From Paratractidigestivibacter sp963605405 (lineage in GTDB: Bacteria; Actinomycetota; Coriobacteriia; Coriobacteriales; Atopobiaceae): 64,000 bases of DNA. A model generated the notes under the pieces. The model was not told the DNA's origin and ran no database searches. It was given only the letters and a program-made list of their open reading frames with translations. The DNA is taken from contig CAVCUP010000003.1 in assembly GCA_963605405.1 (NCBI GenBank), forward strand, positions 127,417 to 191,416. The letters run 5' to 3'. This document shows positions 50,032 to 59,860 of the stretch, in pieces (position 1 is the stretch's first letter; each line of letters begins with the position of its first letter). A program made the position numbers and the translations under genes.

Positions 50032-51126
50032 ATGCAAAAGGTCATTGGCCTCATCACTTGCAACTACTCCGCCAAGGCCACCGGCCCCCTGACCGAGTAC
50101 CGCCCCATCTCCTCCATGCCGTTCCTCGGCCGTTACCGCCTGGTCGACTTCGCGCTCTCGAACCTCGTGAACGCCGGCGCGCGCACCGTGGGCATGATCA
50201 TGCCCTACAACTACCGCTCCATCATCGACCACGTCGAGTCCGGTAAGGACTGGGGCCTGGACCGCAAGAACGGCGGCCTCTTCATCCTGCCCGGCAGCGC
50301 CTTCGGCACCTCCCGCACCGGCGCGCGCTTCCTGCTGCGCGACCTCGTGCACAACAAGGTCTACTTCTCCCGCTCCAACGCCGACTACGTGATCCTCTCC
50401 TCCGCGAATTTCGTGTACAACATGGACTTCAACGAGCTGTACAACGCGCACGTCGAGTCAGGCGCGGACATCACCGTCCTCACCTCGAGCGCGCCTCGCG
50501 TCAACGACGACGTGGTGGGCTTCAACGTCGACGGCACCCGCGTGACGGGCGTCCACAACGGCGTCAAGTTCGGCGACGTCGCCTTCCTGGACACCTTCAT
50601 CATGAGCCGCCAGCTCCTTCTCGACATGTTCGACTGGTATGCCCCCACGGACTACCTGGACATCTTCGAGGCCATGGCCGGAGACTTCGGCCGTGTGAAC
50701 GTCCAGACCTACAACTACGACGGCTACGTGGCCCCCATCTTCAACAAGAAGGACTACTTCACCGCCAACATGGACTTCCTCGACCCCAAGGTTTCCGAGG
50801 AGGTCTTCCCGGCCGACCGCTTCGTCAAGACCAAGGCGCACGACACGCCTCCCGCGAAGTTCGAGATCGGCTCCCGCGTGCAGAACTCCCGCATCTCCTC
50901 CGGTTCCCGTATCTACGGCACGGTGTGCGACTCCATTCTCGGCCGTGGCGTCATCGTCGAGGCCGGCGCGACGGTCCGCAACTCCATCGTCATGCAGGGT
51001 TGCGTCGTCAAGAGCGGCGCTCGCGTGGAGAACGCCATCGTCGACCGCGGCAACACCGTACCTGCCGGCACCGAGCTGCGCGGCACCCCCGACGACGTGC
51101 TCGTCAAAGAGAAGAACCGCGACTAG
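50032..51126 (+). CDS. glgD: Glucose-1-phosphate adenylyltransferase subunit GlgD
   Basis: A 364-aa GlgC paralogue starting 3 bases after the glgC stop. It keeps the fold (YRPISSMPFLGRYRLVDFALSNLVNAG, SNADYVILSSANFVYNMDF, C-terminal beta-helix with GVIVEAGATVRNSIVMQG). The GGxGxRL nucleotide loop is replaced by CNYSAKATGPL, so it is probably a regulatory rather than catalytic subunit. Such GlgD proteins raise activity when complexed with GlgC. Confidence 0.93.
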   Translation: MQKVIGLITCNYSAKATGPLTEYRPISSMPFLGRYRLVDFALSNLVNAGARTVGMIMPYNYRSIIDHVESGKDWGLDRKNGGLFILPGSAFGTSRTGARFLLRDLVHNKVYFSRSNADYVILSSANFVYNMDFNELYNAHVESGADITVLTSSAPRVNDDVVGFNVDGTRVTGVHNGVKFGDVAFLDTFIMSRQLLLDMFDWYAPTDYLDIFEAMAGDFGRVNVQTYNYDGYVAPIFNKKDYFTANMDFLDPKVSEEVFPADRFVKTKAHDTPPAKFEIGSRVQNSRISSGSRIYGTVCDSILGRGVIVEAGATVRNSIVMQGCVVKSGARVENAIVDRGNTVPAGTELRGTPDDVLVKEKNRD

Positions 51127-51169
51127 TACGTCCATGCACGACTAGCACTACACAGAAAGCGAACAGAAC

Positions 51170-52669
51170 ATGACTGCTTCCGCCAAGCGCAGAAAGATCA
51201 GGGTGCTGTTCGCGGGCTCCGAGGCCGTCCCGTTCTCCAAGACGGGCGGCCTCGGGGATGTCGCGGGCTCCCTCCCGCGTGCCCTCAAGCACGCGGGCGC
51301 CCGCGCGGCCGTGATCACACCGCTTTACGCAACCATTCCGCAGGAGTACAAGGACCGCATGAAGCACGTGGCGGACTTCTACGTGCCCCTTGCGTGGCGC
51401 AACATCTACTGCGGCATCGAGAAACTCTCTCTCCAGGACCTTGATTTCTACTTCGTGGACAACAAGGACTACTTCGGTCGCGACGGGCTTTACGGCTACT
51501 TCGACGACGGTGAGCGTTTTGCGTTCTTCTCGAAGGCCATCTGCGAGGCCATCGCCAAGGTGCCCGAGCTGGAGTGCGATGTTCTCCACTGCAACGACTG
51601 GCAGACCGCACTCTGCCCCGTTTACCTTCGCGAGTTCTACCGCGAGGTTCCGCAGTGCAACAACGTGAAGACGGTCTTTACCGTTCACAACGTCAAGTTC
51701 CAGGGCCAGTACAGCGATAAGGTCCTCGACGAGATTCTCGGCCTCGGCCAAGTGCCGGCCGCCCGCGACCAGCTCCGCTGCGACAAGGACTCCATCAACT
51801 ACATGAAGGGTGCCTTGTGCTACACGGACTGGATCACCACTGTATCTCCGAGCTACGCCAATGAGCTCAAGATGCCGTTCTACGGCGAGGGCATGGACGG
51901 CATCTTCCGTCGCCGCTCGAGCATCCTCTCCGGCATCCTCAACGGCATCGACCAGACCATCTGGAACCCGTCTTCCGACCAGATGATCCCCGCCAACTAC
52001 TCAAGGGAAGAGCTTGCCAACAAGGCCGAGTGCAAGCGCGCCCTGCAGGAGGAGCTTGGCCTCGACCAGGACCCGACCCGCCCGCTCGTGGTGAGCATCG
52101 GCCGCCTGACCGACCAGAAGGGCCTCGGCCTCGTCCGCTACTCGATGGACCAGCTCATGCAGCGCGGCGTCCAGGTTGCCATTCTCGGCACCGGCGACCA
52201 CGACCACGAGGAGGCCTTCAAGTACTTCCAGTCCAAGTACCCAGGCAAAATGTGCGCGCGCATCGCCTTCGACAACGCGCTTTCCCACCGCATGTACGCG
52301 GGCGGCGACCTTCTTCTCATGCCGTCCGAGTTCGAGCCGTGCGGCCTCTCTCAGATGATCGCCATGCGTTACGGCACCCTTCCTGTGGTTCGCGAGACCG
52401 GCGGCCTGCGCGATTCCGTCGCGCCGTACAACAAGTTCACCGGCGAGGGCACGGGCTTCTCGTTCGCGAACATGAACGCCGACGAGATGGCCGACACGCT
52501 CCTCGGCGCCTGTGAGATTTTCTGGACGGACAAGAAGGCCTGGGATAAGCTCGTAGACAACGCGATGGCCGCCGACTTCAGCTGGCGTCGCGCCGCGAAC
52601 GACTACATGGACATCTACCACTGGCTCCACCCGGAGATCATTCGTTACAACAAGAGAAGAGATAGGTAA
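51170..52669 (+). CDS. glgA: Glycogen synthase (GT5)
   Basis: A 499-aa ADP-glucose-dependent glycogen synthase. ATG 51170 has only AGAAAGCG upstream. Motifs: K24-TGGL in VPFSKTGGLGDVAGSLPRAL (ADP-glucose binding), HCNDWQTALCPVYL, TVHNVKFQGQY, SIGRLTDQKGLGLV and the C-terminal FEPCGLSQMIAMRYGTLPVVRETGGL with its conserved Glu. The length is typical. It follows glgD by 43 bases and precedes the GH13-GH77 gene by 4 bases, so the three are one transcript. Confidence 0.96.
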   Translation: MTASAKRRKIRVLFAGSEAVPFSKTGGLGDVAGSLPRALKHAGARAAVITPLYATIPQEYKDRMKHVADFYVPLAWRNIYCGIEKLSLQDLDFYFVDNKDYFGRDGLYGYFDDGERFAFFSKAICEAIAKVPELECDVLHCNDWQTALCPVYLREFYREVPQCNNVKTVFTVHNVKFQGQYSDKVLDEILGLGQVPAARDQLRCDKDSINYMKGALCYTDWITTVSPSYANELKMPFYGEGMDGIFRRRSSILSGILNGIDQTIWNPSSDQMIPANYSREELANKAECKRALQEELGLDQDPTRPLVVSIGRLTDQKGLGLVRYSMDQLMQRGVQVAILGTGDHDHEEAFKYFQSKYPGKMCARIAFDNALSHRMYAGGDLLLMPSEFEPCGLSQMIAMRYGTLPVVRETGGLRDSVAPYNKFTGEGTGFSFANMNADEMADTLLGACEIFWTDKKAWDKLVDNAMAADFSWRRAANDYMDIYHWLHPEIIRYNKRRDR

Positions 52670-52673
52670 TTCT

Positions 52674-55600
52674 TTGAGAGCAAGGCACGTTACCTCAGAG
52701 AAGGAGTACAGAACTCCATTCGGCGCCGCCCAACTGGGCGGCGTCGTCACGCTTGGCATCGATGTTTGGGACGACGACGTCACGTTCTGCACGCTGAGGG
52801 TGTGGACCGATGCCCACGGAGAGCGGTTCATCGAGATGCGCGGCTTCGAGCACAGCGATCACCTGCATTTCTCGGTGGACTACAAGCCCACCGAGACCGG
52901 CATCGTGTGGTACAGCTTCGACATCGAGGCGTCCGACGGCGCCGTGTGGCGCTACGGCGCCCGTCCCGGCTGGACCACCGGTGAGGGCGCGTTCGCGTAC
53001 GGCGACCCGCCTTCTTTCCAGCTCACGGTGTACGAGCCGCGCGCGACGCAGCCCGACTGGTACAAGAACGGCATCGTCTACCAGATCTTCCCCGACCGCT
53101 TTGCCCGCGGCGAGGGCTGGCATGAGCTTGCCGACGCCGCGCTCGAGGAGCACAAGAACGGCATCGAGCGCGCGCTCGTGGAGGACTGGGACACCCCCGT
53201 TACCTATAAGCGCGTGTCCGAGACCGACCAGAGCATCGCACGCTGGGACTTCTACGGCGGTACGCTCGACGGCATCCGCGAGAAGCTCGGCTATCTCAAG
53301 GGGCTGGGCATCACGGTGATCTACCTCAACCCGATCTTTGAGGCGGCGAGCAACCACCGCTATGACACGGCCGATTACCTGCGCATCGATCCGATGCTCG
53401 GCGATGAGGCCGCGTTCGGTCGTCTGTGCGACGAGGCTGCCGAGATGGGCATCTCCATCATCCTCGACGGCGTGTGGAACCACTGCGGCCGCGACTCGAT
53501 CTACTTCAACCGAGACGAGAACTATGAGGAGCCGGGCGCGTGGCAGGCCCACGAAACCGGCACCGAGAGCAAATACGCTGACTGGTTCACCTTCCATGAG
53601 GACGGCACCTACGATGGCTGGTGGGGCAACCAGGACATGCCGACGTTCCGCGCGGACGCCGAGGACTACCACGAGCTTATCTGCGGCAAGGATGGCGTGG
53701 TCCGCAAGTGGCTGCGCGCCGGTGCCGCCGGCTGGCGCATGGACGTGGCCGACGAGCTCACCGACGAGTTCATCGCCCAGATCAAGGACGCCATTCTCGC
53801 CGAGAAGGAAGACGGCGTGCTTATCGGCGAGGTGTGGGAGGACGCGTCGAACAAGACCGCCTACGGGGTGATGCGCCAGTACTTCGAGGGCAAGGAACTC
53901 GATGGCGTGATGAACTACCCCATGCGCACCGGGCTTCTCGACTTCGTGTGCAACCGCATCGGGGCCTCCGAGCTGGCCTCTCGACTGGAGCAGCTGCATG
54001 AGAACTACCCGCGCGAGGCGTTCTACAGCTGCCTGAACCTGCTCGGCAGCCACGACCGCGAGCGCCTCTTTACCATGCTGGGCAATGCGCCGGACCCCGA
54101 CTCCATGAGCGAGGCGGAGCGCGCGGCGTATAAGCTGCCCGAGGGTCAGGCCGGCCTCGCGATGAGCCGCCTTTGGCTCACCACGCTGCTGCAGATGACC
54201 CTTCCCGGCGTGCCGTGCGTGTACTACGGAGACGAGTTCGGCCTCGAGGGCCTGCGCGACCCCTTCAACCGCGGGACCTTCCCGTGGGGCGGCGGCCGCA
54301 AGGACTGCTTCAACATCGTGCGCAACTGCATCGCCATCCGAAAGACGCTGCCCGTGCTCACTGACGGCGGTTTTAAGCCGTTTAGCAGCGGCGATGACGA
54401 TGTCTTTGGCTTCACGCGCCGAGGCAAAGATGGCAGCTGCGTGTGCGTGCTGGCCAATGCGAGCCTCTCCAACTCACATACGGTGACGCTGCCCATGGTC
54501 GGCGAGGCCGTGAGCGACGTCGTTTCCGGCATGGGCCCCAAGGTCAAGAACGGCCGCGCCGAGGTATTCCTCTGGCCGCTCGGTACCGCTATCCTGCACT
54601 TCCACAAGGAGAAGCGCCTCCAACAGCCGCTCGAGCGCGGCATGGGCGTGCTCTGCCACGTGACCTCGGTGCCCAACGGGGGCAAGCCCGGTACCATGGG
54701 CGCTCCTGCCAAGGCCTTTGTGGACTGGCTGGCCGCGGCGGGCGTGCGTTACTGGCAGGTGCTGCCCGTGACGCCGCCGGACAGCTTCGGCTCTCCGTAC
54801 GCGGGTCTGGGCGCGTTCGCGGGCTCTACGGCGCTTCTTGCCGACGACGAGACCACGACGCTCGCGGCGCTCAAGGGCTGCGAGAAGACCCGCGCCTACC
54901 GCGATTTCTGCGACAAGAACGAGTACTGGCTCACGAGCTACGCGTGCTTCATGGCCATCAAGGATCTGCTCGGCCCTGTCGAGTGGCAGAAGTGGCCGGC
55001 AAAGTATCGCAGCTACTCGCCTGATTTGGCCAACGACCCCAAGCTCAAGGACGGCGTCCTGAAGCACATGAAGCTCCAGTTCGCGTTCGACCAGCAGTGG
55101 AGCGACCTGCGCGCCTACGCCAACGAGCGCGGCATCCAGATCATCGGCGACATGCCTATGTATGTGTGCGGCGACTCCGCTGACACCTGGGCCGAGCCGG
55201 ATATCTTCCAGCTCGACGAGGACGGCTATGCGGGCGCCCAGGCCGGCGCCCCGGGCGACGCCTTCGCCCCCGAGGGCCAGATGTGGGGCAACCCCACCTA
55301 CAACTGGGATGTCCTGCGCGAGCAGGGCTACGGTTGGTGGCTGTGCCGCTTTAGCCGCGCGTTTGACGTGTACGACTACGTGCGCCTCGATCACTTCATC
55401 GGATTCTCCTCTTACTACTCGATTCCCAAGGGCAAGAAGGCCTCCGAGGGCGAGTTCAACTTCGGGCCGGGCGCCGAGCTCTTCCAGGCGGCGTACAAGC
55501 AGTTCGGGCCGCTGCGCTTTATCGCGGAGGACCTGGGCGCCATTACCCCGGCGGTTCGCGCTCTCGTGGCCGAGACCGGTATCCCGGGCATGGACGTCGT

Positions 55601-55946
55601 GCAGTTCAACGACGGCGACGTGCGCGAGGGCTACGAGCCCAAGCCCGGCACCATCGTGTATGCCGGCACGCACGACAACCAGACCCTGCTCGGGTGGGTC
55701 AAGTCGCGCTTCGGCGTGGATGGCGACGAGGCGAGCGAGCTCACGGCTCGCCTGGCACGCGACGTGCTCGCCACGAAGGCCGACGTGGCCGTCATGCAGC
55801 TGCAGGACGTGCTCGGCCTCGACGACGATGCGCGCATGAACGTCCCCGGCGTGGCCGAGGGCAACTGGAGCTGGCGCGCCGACGCCGACGAGGTCGCAGC
55901 CGCGGCGGACCATCTCGCCGAGCTTGTCCGCGAGAGCGGTCGATAA
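52674..55946 (+). CDS. GH13 amylase fused to GH77 4-alpha-glucanotransferase
   Basis: A 1090-aa two-enzyme fusion. TTG 52674 follows the glgA stop by 4 bases; the ribosome binding site is weak. Residues 1-120 form a beta-sandwich of the neopullulanase type (YRTPFGAAQLGGVVTLGI). The GH13 barrel follows with D357 (GWRMDVADE), E386 (LIGEVWED) and H460-D461 (GSHDRERL). From about residue 646 a complete GH77 (MalQ-like) domain begins (RGMGVLCHVTSVPN), with nucleophile D906 (VRLDHFIGF), acid/base E952 (FIAEDLG) and GTHDNQT. The first half would hydrolyse or debranch alpha-glucans and the second transfer the released chains. In the glycogen cluster this suggests a combined debranching and recycling enzyme. 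Confidence 0.93.
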   Translation: MRARHVTSEKEYRTPFGAAQLGGVVTLGIDVWDDDVTFCTLRVWTDAHGERFIEMRGFEHSDHLHFSVDYKPTETGIVWYSFDIEASDGAVWRYGARPGWTTGEGAFAYGDPPSFQLTVYEPRATQPDWYKNGIVYQIFPDRFARGEGWHELADAALEEHKNGIERALVEDWDTPVTYKRVSETDQSIARWDFYGGTLDGIREKLGYLKGLGITVIYLNPIFEAASNHRYDTADYLRIDPMLGDEAAFGRLCDEAAEMGISIILDGVWNHCGRDSIYFNRDENYEEPGAWQAHETGTESKYADWFTFHEDGTYDGWWGNQDMPTFRADAEDYHELICGKDGVVRKWLRAGAAGWRMDVADELTDEFIAQIKDAILAEKEDGVLIGEVWEDASNKTAYGVMRQYFEGKELDGVMNYPMRTGLLDFVCNRIGASELASRLEQLHENYPREAFYSCLNLLGSHDRERLFTMLGNAPDPDSMSEAERAAYKLPEGQAGLAMSRLWLTTLLQMTLPGVPCVYYGDEFGLEGLRDPFNRGTFPWGGGRKDCFNIVRNCIAIRKTLPVLTDGGFKPFSSGDDDVFGFTRRGKDGSCVCVLANASLSNSHTVTLPMVGEAVSDVVSGMGPKVKNGRAEVFLWPLGTAILHFHKEKRLQQPLERGMGVLCHVTSVPNGGKPGTMGAPAKAFVDWLAAAGVRYWQVLPVTPPDSFGSPYAGLGAFAGSTALLADDETTTLAALKGCEKTRAYRDFCDKNEYWLTSYACFMAIKDLLGPVEWQKWPAKYRSYSPDLANDPKLKDGVLKHMKLQFAFDQQWSDLRAYANERGIQIIGDMPMYVCGDSADTWAEPDIFQLDEDGYAGAQAGAPGDAFAPEGQMWGNPTYNWDVLREQGYGWWLCRFSRAFDVYDYVRLDHFIGFSSYYSIPKGKKASEGEFNFGPGAELFQAAYKQFGPLRFIAEDLGAITPAVRALVAETGIPGMDVVQFNDGDVREGYEPKPGTIVYAGTHDNQTLLGWVKSRFGVDGDEASELTARLARDVLATKADVAVMQLQDVLGLDDDARMNVPGVAEGNWSWRADADEVAAAADHLAELVRESGR

Positions 55947-55980
55947 GGCCGGCAGGAGTTCTTACATAGTGCGCAGGTAA

Positions 55981-56036
55981 AAACCCTGCAGCCTGGTCAG
56001 TTCGAGGTTGATGCTGACCGGGCCGCAGGGTTTGGT
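55981..56036 (+). terminator. Terminator at the end of the glycogen cluster
   Basis: AAACCCTGC (55981-55989) pairs with GCAGGGTTT (56024-56032) and GGTCAG (55995-56000) with CTGACC (56014-56019) inside, followed by GGTTTGC. Confidence 0.65.
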
Positions 56037-56140
56037 TTGCAGGTGGGGCTGGATTCAGGACCAGCGCCTGATAGAAGCGTCTTGGTGTGGAGGGGGTGGG
56101 AAACCGCATACCTTCTCTCGGTGGTGCTTCTACCTGTGGT

Positions 56141-56225
56141 TTCCGCAAAATACGGATTTAAAATCGCCAGATTTCTGCAAAATACAGATTGAAAACTGTC
56201 GAAATCCTGCAAAATTCGGGTTTTA
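56141..56225 (+). repeat. Three 32-bp tandem repeats with small hairpins
   Basis: GCAAAAT occurs at 56145, 56177 and 56209, an exact 32-bp period. Each copy is flanked by different complementary arms: CCG/CGG, CTG/CAG and CCTG/CGGG-like. The intervening sequence is AT-rich and only partly conserved. The region 55947-56377 otherwise holds the terminator and a -10-like TACAAT at 56275-56280 before mfd. Confidence 0.65.
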
Positions 56226-56377
56226 GCTTGAGGCGAGAGGCGCGATGGGTGCGGGCCGGCACGGCCCCATCGGCTACAATGAGCGGCGAAAAGAAGCACG
56301 CGCTGCAGCCGGGGTTCGGGTGAATCCTGGCTTTTGCGCGTGCGAATCCGCGCCGAACGAATGCCGAAGGGCCGCCC

Positions 56378-59300
56378 ATGCTGATCAACCGGGTTTCTCG
56401 CCAAATCATGAACACGCCGGAGCTTGAGCCGCTGGTGCGCGCCCTGCGCTCAGGGGAAGACGCCACGCTCGCCGTCGCGCAGTCGGCGCGCCCGCTCATG
56501 CTCGCCTCCATCTGGGCGGACGATCCGCGACCGTGCCTCTTCGTCGTTTCCGGCGAGGAAGCCGCCGACCGCGCCGCCCGCGCGCTCGCGGCGTGGCTCG
56601 GCCAGGACGTCGTTTGCCGCTACCCGGACCGCCGCGACTATCCGTGGAGCGAGAAGGCCCCGGACGACGCGGTGATCGGCGCCCGCTGTCAGGCCGTGGC
56701 GCGTCTGGCCGAAGGGGAGCGCTGCATCGTCGTGGCGTCGGCGCGCTCCCTGCTGCGTCGCGTTCCGCCTGCCGGCTCCGGCTACTACGCCAGCTCGACC
56801 TTCTCCGTGGGTGACGAGGTCCCGTTCGACGAGGTCCCGGCGCTGCTCGTGGGCATGGGGTATTCCGACAACGGCGAGGCCGATGCCCCCGGCAGCTTCC
56901 ACGTGCACGGCGACGCTGTTGACGTCTTTCCAGCTCAGGCTACGAGTCCGGTGCGCATCGAGTTCTTCGGCGACGAGATCGACCGCGTGCGGCGTATGGT
57001 CGCGGCGACCGGCCAGACCATCGGCGAGCTCGAGAGCGTGACCGTCTCGCCGTGCCGCGAGATGGCCCTGACCGACGAGACCGTCGCGCGCGCCGAGGAA
57101 GCGCTCTATAAGCGTGCGCAAAACGACAATGCTCTGGCCGCTGACCTGGAGCTTATTTGCGCCCGTGCCGACCAGCCCGCGCTTGAACGCTACCTGCCCG
57201 AGCTCTACGGCGGCACCGGCACGCCTATCGACCACGCGAGCGAGCGGACCCTCGTGGTGCTTGCCGAGCCCCGTGCGCTCTTCGACGACTGCATGCGCGC
57301 GTCCGACGAGGCGGAGCAGGCCGCCAGTGTGGCGCGCGTCTCTACCCAAGGGCTCTATACCAGCCCGCGTCAGCTCGACTTCGGTCGGCAGCAGCGACTG
57401 AGCTTCGCCTCGATGATGCGCGCCGGCGCTGGGTCCGTCACGGCGACGCTCGAGGTCAAGCAGACGGGCGTCAACGGCTCGGACGCCAAGCTGCTCGGGC
57501 GCGTGCGCCAGCTCATCGAGTCGCGCTGCGTCACGCTCTTTGCTGTGCCTGACCGAGCGGCTCGCGAGGCCCTTGAACTGCGGTTCAGTGACGAGAACAT
57601 CGCCTTTGGCGAGTCTCTTGGCGCCGCAGCCGAGAACTCCCGCGACGTTCGCGACGACGACGCGCGCTTTGACGCGCCGCCTCTGCCGCGCGACCGCGTG
57701 ACCTTTACCGACGCGCCGGTTCCCGCGGGGGTGGTCATCCCCTCTGCGCGCCTGGGCATTCTCTCCGTCGACGACCTGACCTCGCGAACGGCCCGCGCCC
57801 GCCGCCGCGCCAAGCGCGTGGACCCCACAAGCGTGACCTTCCCCTTCAAGCCGGGCGACTACGTGGTCCACGCCACGCACGGCATCGCGCTCTTCTCCGA
57901 GATCGTCCGCCAGGAGGTGGGCGGCAAGGAGCGTGACTACTTCCTCCTCACCTACGCCGGCGGCGACAAGCTCTTCGTCCCGCTCGAGCAGGTCGACCGC
58001 ATCACGCGCTACGTGGGGCCCGACGGCGATTCGCCGCGCCTGACCCGGCTGAACACCGCCGACTGGTCGCGCGCCACCGGCAAGGCCCGCAAGTCCGCGA
58101 AGAAGCTCGCCTTCGACCTCGTGGACCTGTATACGCGCCGCAGCTCGGTGCCCGGATTCGCCTTCTCTCCAGATACCCCGGCCCAGGCGGACATGGAGTC
58201 GTCCTTCTCCTATGAGCTCACGCCTGACCAGGCGAGCGCCGTGGCCGACATCAAGGCGGACATGGAATCCAAAAAGCCGATGGACCGCCTGCTTTGCGGC
58301 GACGTGGGCTTCGGCAAGACGGAGGTCGCCCTGCGCGCCGCCTTCAAGTGCTGCCAAGACGGCCGGCAGGTCATGGTGCTCTGCCCCACGACCATCCTCG
58401 CGCAGCAGCATTACGAGACGTTCTTCGAGCGCTTCAGCCCGTTCGACCTTAAGGTCGCGGTGCTTTCCCGCTTCATCACGCCGGCCCAACAGCGCCGCGC
58501 GCTCGCCGGCTTCGCGGACGGGTCGGTCGACGTGCTCGTAGGCACGCACCGGCTTCTCTCCGCCGACGTCAACCCGTATGACCTGGGGCTCGTCATTATC
58601 GATGAGGAGCAGCGCTTCGGCGTGCAGCACAAGGAGCAGCTTAAGAACATGCGCGAGCAGGTCGACGTGCTCACGCTCTCAGCAACGCCGATTCCGCGCA
58701 CCATGCAGATGGCCATGAGCGGCGTGCGCGACATGAGCATCATCATGACGCCGCCGCCGGGCCGCCTGCCCGTGAAGGTGACGGTGGGGGAGTACGACCC
58801 TGATGTGGTGAGCGCCGCCATCCGCGAGGAGCTCGCGCGCAAGGGCCAGGTCTACTACGTGAGCAACCGCGTCCACACCATCGATGACGCCGTGGCGCGA
58901 GTGACGGAGGCCGCGCCCGAGGCCCGCGTCGGCGTCGCGCACGGCAAGATGAGCGCCAAACAAGTTGAGGATATGATGCTACAGTTCAACGAGCACGAGA
59001 TCGACGTGCTCGTGGCTACGACCATCATCGAGTCGGGCATCGACAACTCGCATACAAATACTCTAATCATCGAGGATTCTCACCGGCTTGGCCTAGCCCA
59101 GCTTTACCAGCTCAAGGGACGTGTTGGACGCAGTAAGCTCCAGGCATACGCGTACTTTATGTTCCCCGGCGAGACGCCGCTCACGCCGGAGGCGACCGAC
59201 CGCCTAACGGCCATCAACGAGTACCAGGACCTCGGCAGCGGCATGAAGATCGCCATGCGCGACCTCGAGATCCGCGGCGCGGGCTCGCTCATGGGCGCCG

Positions 59301-59839
59301 AGCAGCATGGCAACCTCTCGAGCGTCGGCTTCGACCTCTTTACCCAGATGCTCGGTGAGGCCGTGGCGGAGGCGCGCGGCGAGACCCGCGACGTCGAGCT
59401 CGCCGAGGTCAACATCAACCTGCCGGCCGACTTCTTCTTGGCGGAGGAGTACCTGCCCGAGGTCGACCGCCGCGTGCTCGTGTACCGCAAGCTCGCCGCC
59501 GCAGTGGACCTGGCCGAGGTTGATGGGCTGCAGAAGGAGACCGAGGAGCGCTTCGGCGCCCTGCCGCTGGCCGGCAAGAACCTCTTTGACCGTGCGCGCA
59601 TCCGCATCCGCGCGCAGCGCTTGGGCTGCGAGTCCGTGAGCCTCTCCAACGGGCGCGTGATTTTCCAGGGTGTCGAGGTGCCGCGCGCGACGGCTCTCAA
59701 GCTCAAGGGCGAGGGCGCGCTCAGTTACCCGAAGTCGAAGAAACTGGCCTACCCGTTCCGTCGCAAGGACTCCGAGCTCATGCCCGTCGCGCTCGGCGTG
59801 CTTTCCCAGCTCGGCGGCGACGACGAGTCGGAGGATTAA
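56378..59839 (+). CDS. mfd: Transcription-repair coupling factor Mfd
   Basis: An 1153-aa SF2 translocase that removes RNA polymerase stalled at DNA lesions and recruits UvrA. ATG 56378 has GAAGGG upstream. Order: UvrB-like N-terminal module (about 20-350), linker, RNA-polymerase-interacting domain (about 480-545, FKPGDYVVHATHGIALFSEI), RecG-like helicase with Walker A GDVGFGKTEVALRAAF (641 onward), DEEQRFGVQHKE (742 onward), SATPIPRTMQMA, the TRG motif region, and the C-terminal TRCF domain (INLPADFFLAEEYLPEVDRRVLVYRKLA). The length is normal for the family. It stands alone, preceded by the tandem repeats and followed by the third copy of the 216-bp repeat. Confidence 0.97.
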   Translation: MLINRVSRQIMNTPELEPLVRALRSGEDATLAVAQSARPLMLASIWADDPRPCLFVVSGEEAADRAARALAAWLGQDVVCRYPDRRDYPWSEKAPDDAVIGARCQAVARLAEGERCIVVASARSLLRRVPPAGSGYYASSTFSVGDEVPFDEVPALLVGMGYSDNGEADAPGSFHVHGDAVDVFPAQATSPVRIEFFGDEIDRVRRMVAATGQTIGELESVTVSPCREMALTDETVARAEEALYKRAQNDNALAADLELICARADQPALERYLPELYGGTGTPIDHASERTLVVLAEPRALFDDCMRASDEAEQAASVARVSTQGLYTSPRQLDFGRQQRLSFASMMRAGAGSVTATLEVKQTGVNGSDAKLLGRVRQLIESRCVTLFAVPDRAAREALELRFSDENIAFGESLGAAAENSRDVRDDDARFDAPPLPRDRVTFTDAPVPAGVVIPSARLGILSVDDLTSRTARARRRAKRVDPTSVTFPFKPGDYVVHATHGIALFSEIVRQEVGGKERDYFLLTYAGGDKLFVPLEQVDRITRYVGPDGDSPRLTRLNTADWSRATGKARKSAKKLAFDLVDLYTRRSSVPGFAFSPDTPAQADMESSFSYELTPDQASAVADIKADMESKKPMDRLLCGDVGFGKTEVALRAAFKCCQDGRQVMVLCPTTILAQQHYETFFERFSPFDLKVAVLSRFITPAQQRRALAGFADGSVDVLVGTHRLLSADVNPYDLGLVIIDEEQRFGVQHKEQLKNMREQVDVLTLSATPIPRTMQMAMSGVRDMSIIMTPPPGRLPVKVTVGEYDPDVVSAAIREELARKGQVYYVSNRVHTIDDAVARVTEAAPEARVGVAHGKMSAKQVEDMMLQFNEHEIDVLVATTIIESGIDNSHTNTLIIEDSHRLGLAQLYQLKGRVGRSKLQAYAYFMFPGETPLTPEATDRLTAINEYQDLGSGMKIAMRDLEIRGAGSLMGAEQHGNLSSVGFDLFTQMLGEAVAEARGETRDVELAEVNINLPADFFLAEEYLPEVDRRVLVYRKLAAAVDLAEVDGLQKETEERFGALPLAGKNLFDRARIRIRAQRLGCESVSLSNGRVIFQGVEVPRATALKLKGEGALSYPKSKKLAYPFRRKDSELMPVALGVLSQLGGDDESED

Positions 59840-59860
59840 CTGCCCGCCTGCGCCGCCCGA

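Noticed and set aside
56141..56225. CRISPR-like array
   Set aside because: Only three degenerate copies with a 32-bp total period, no spacers of unique sequence and no cas genes.
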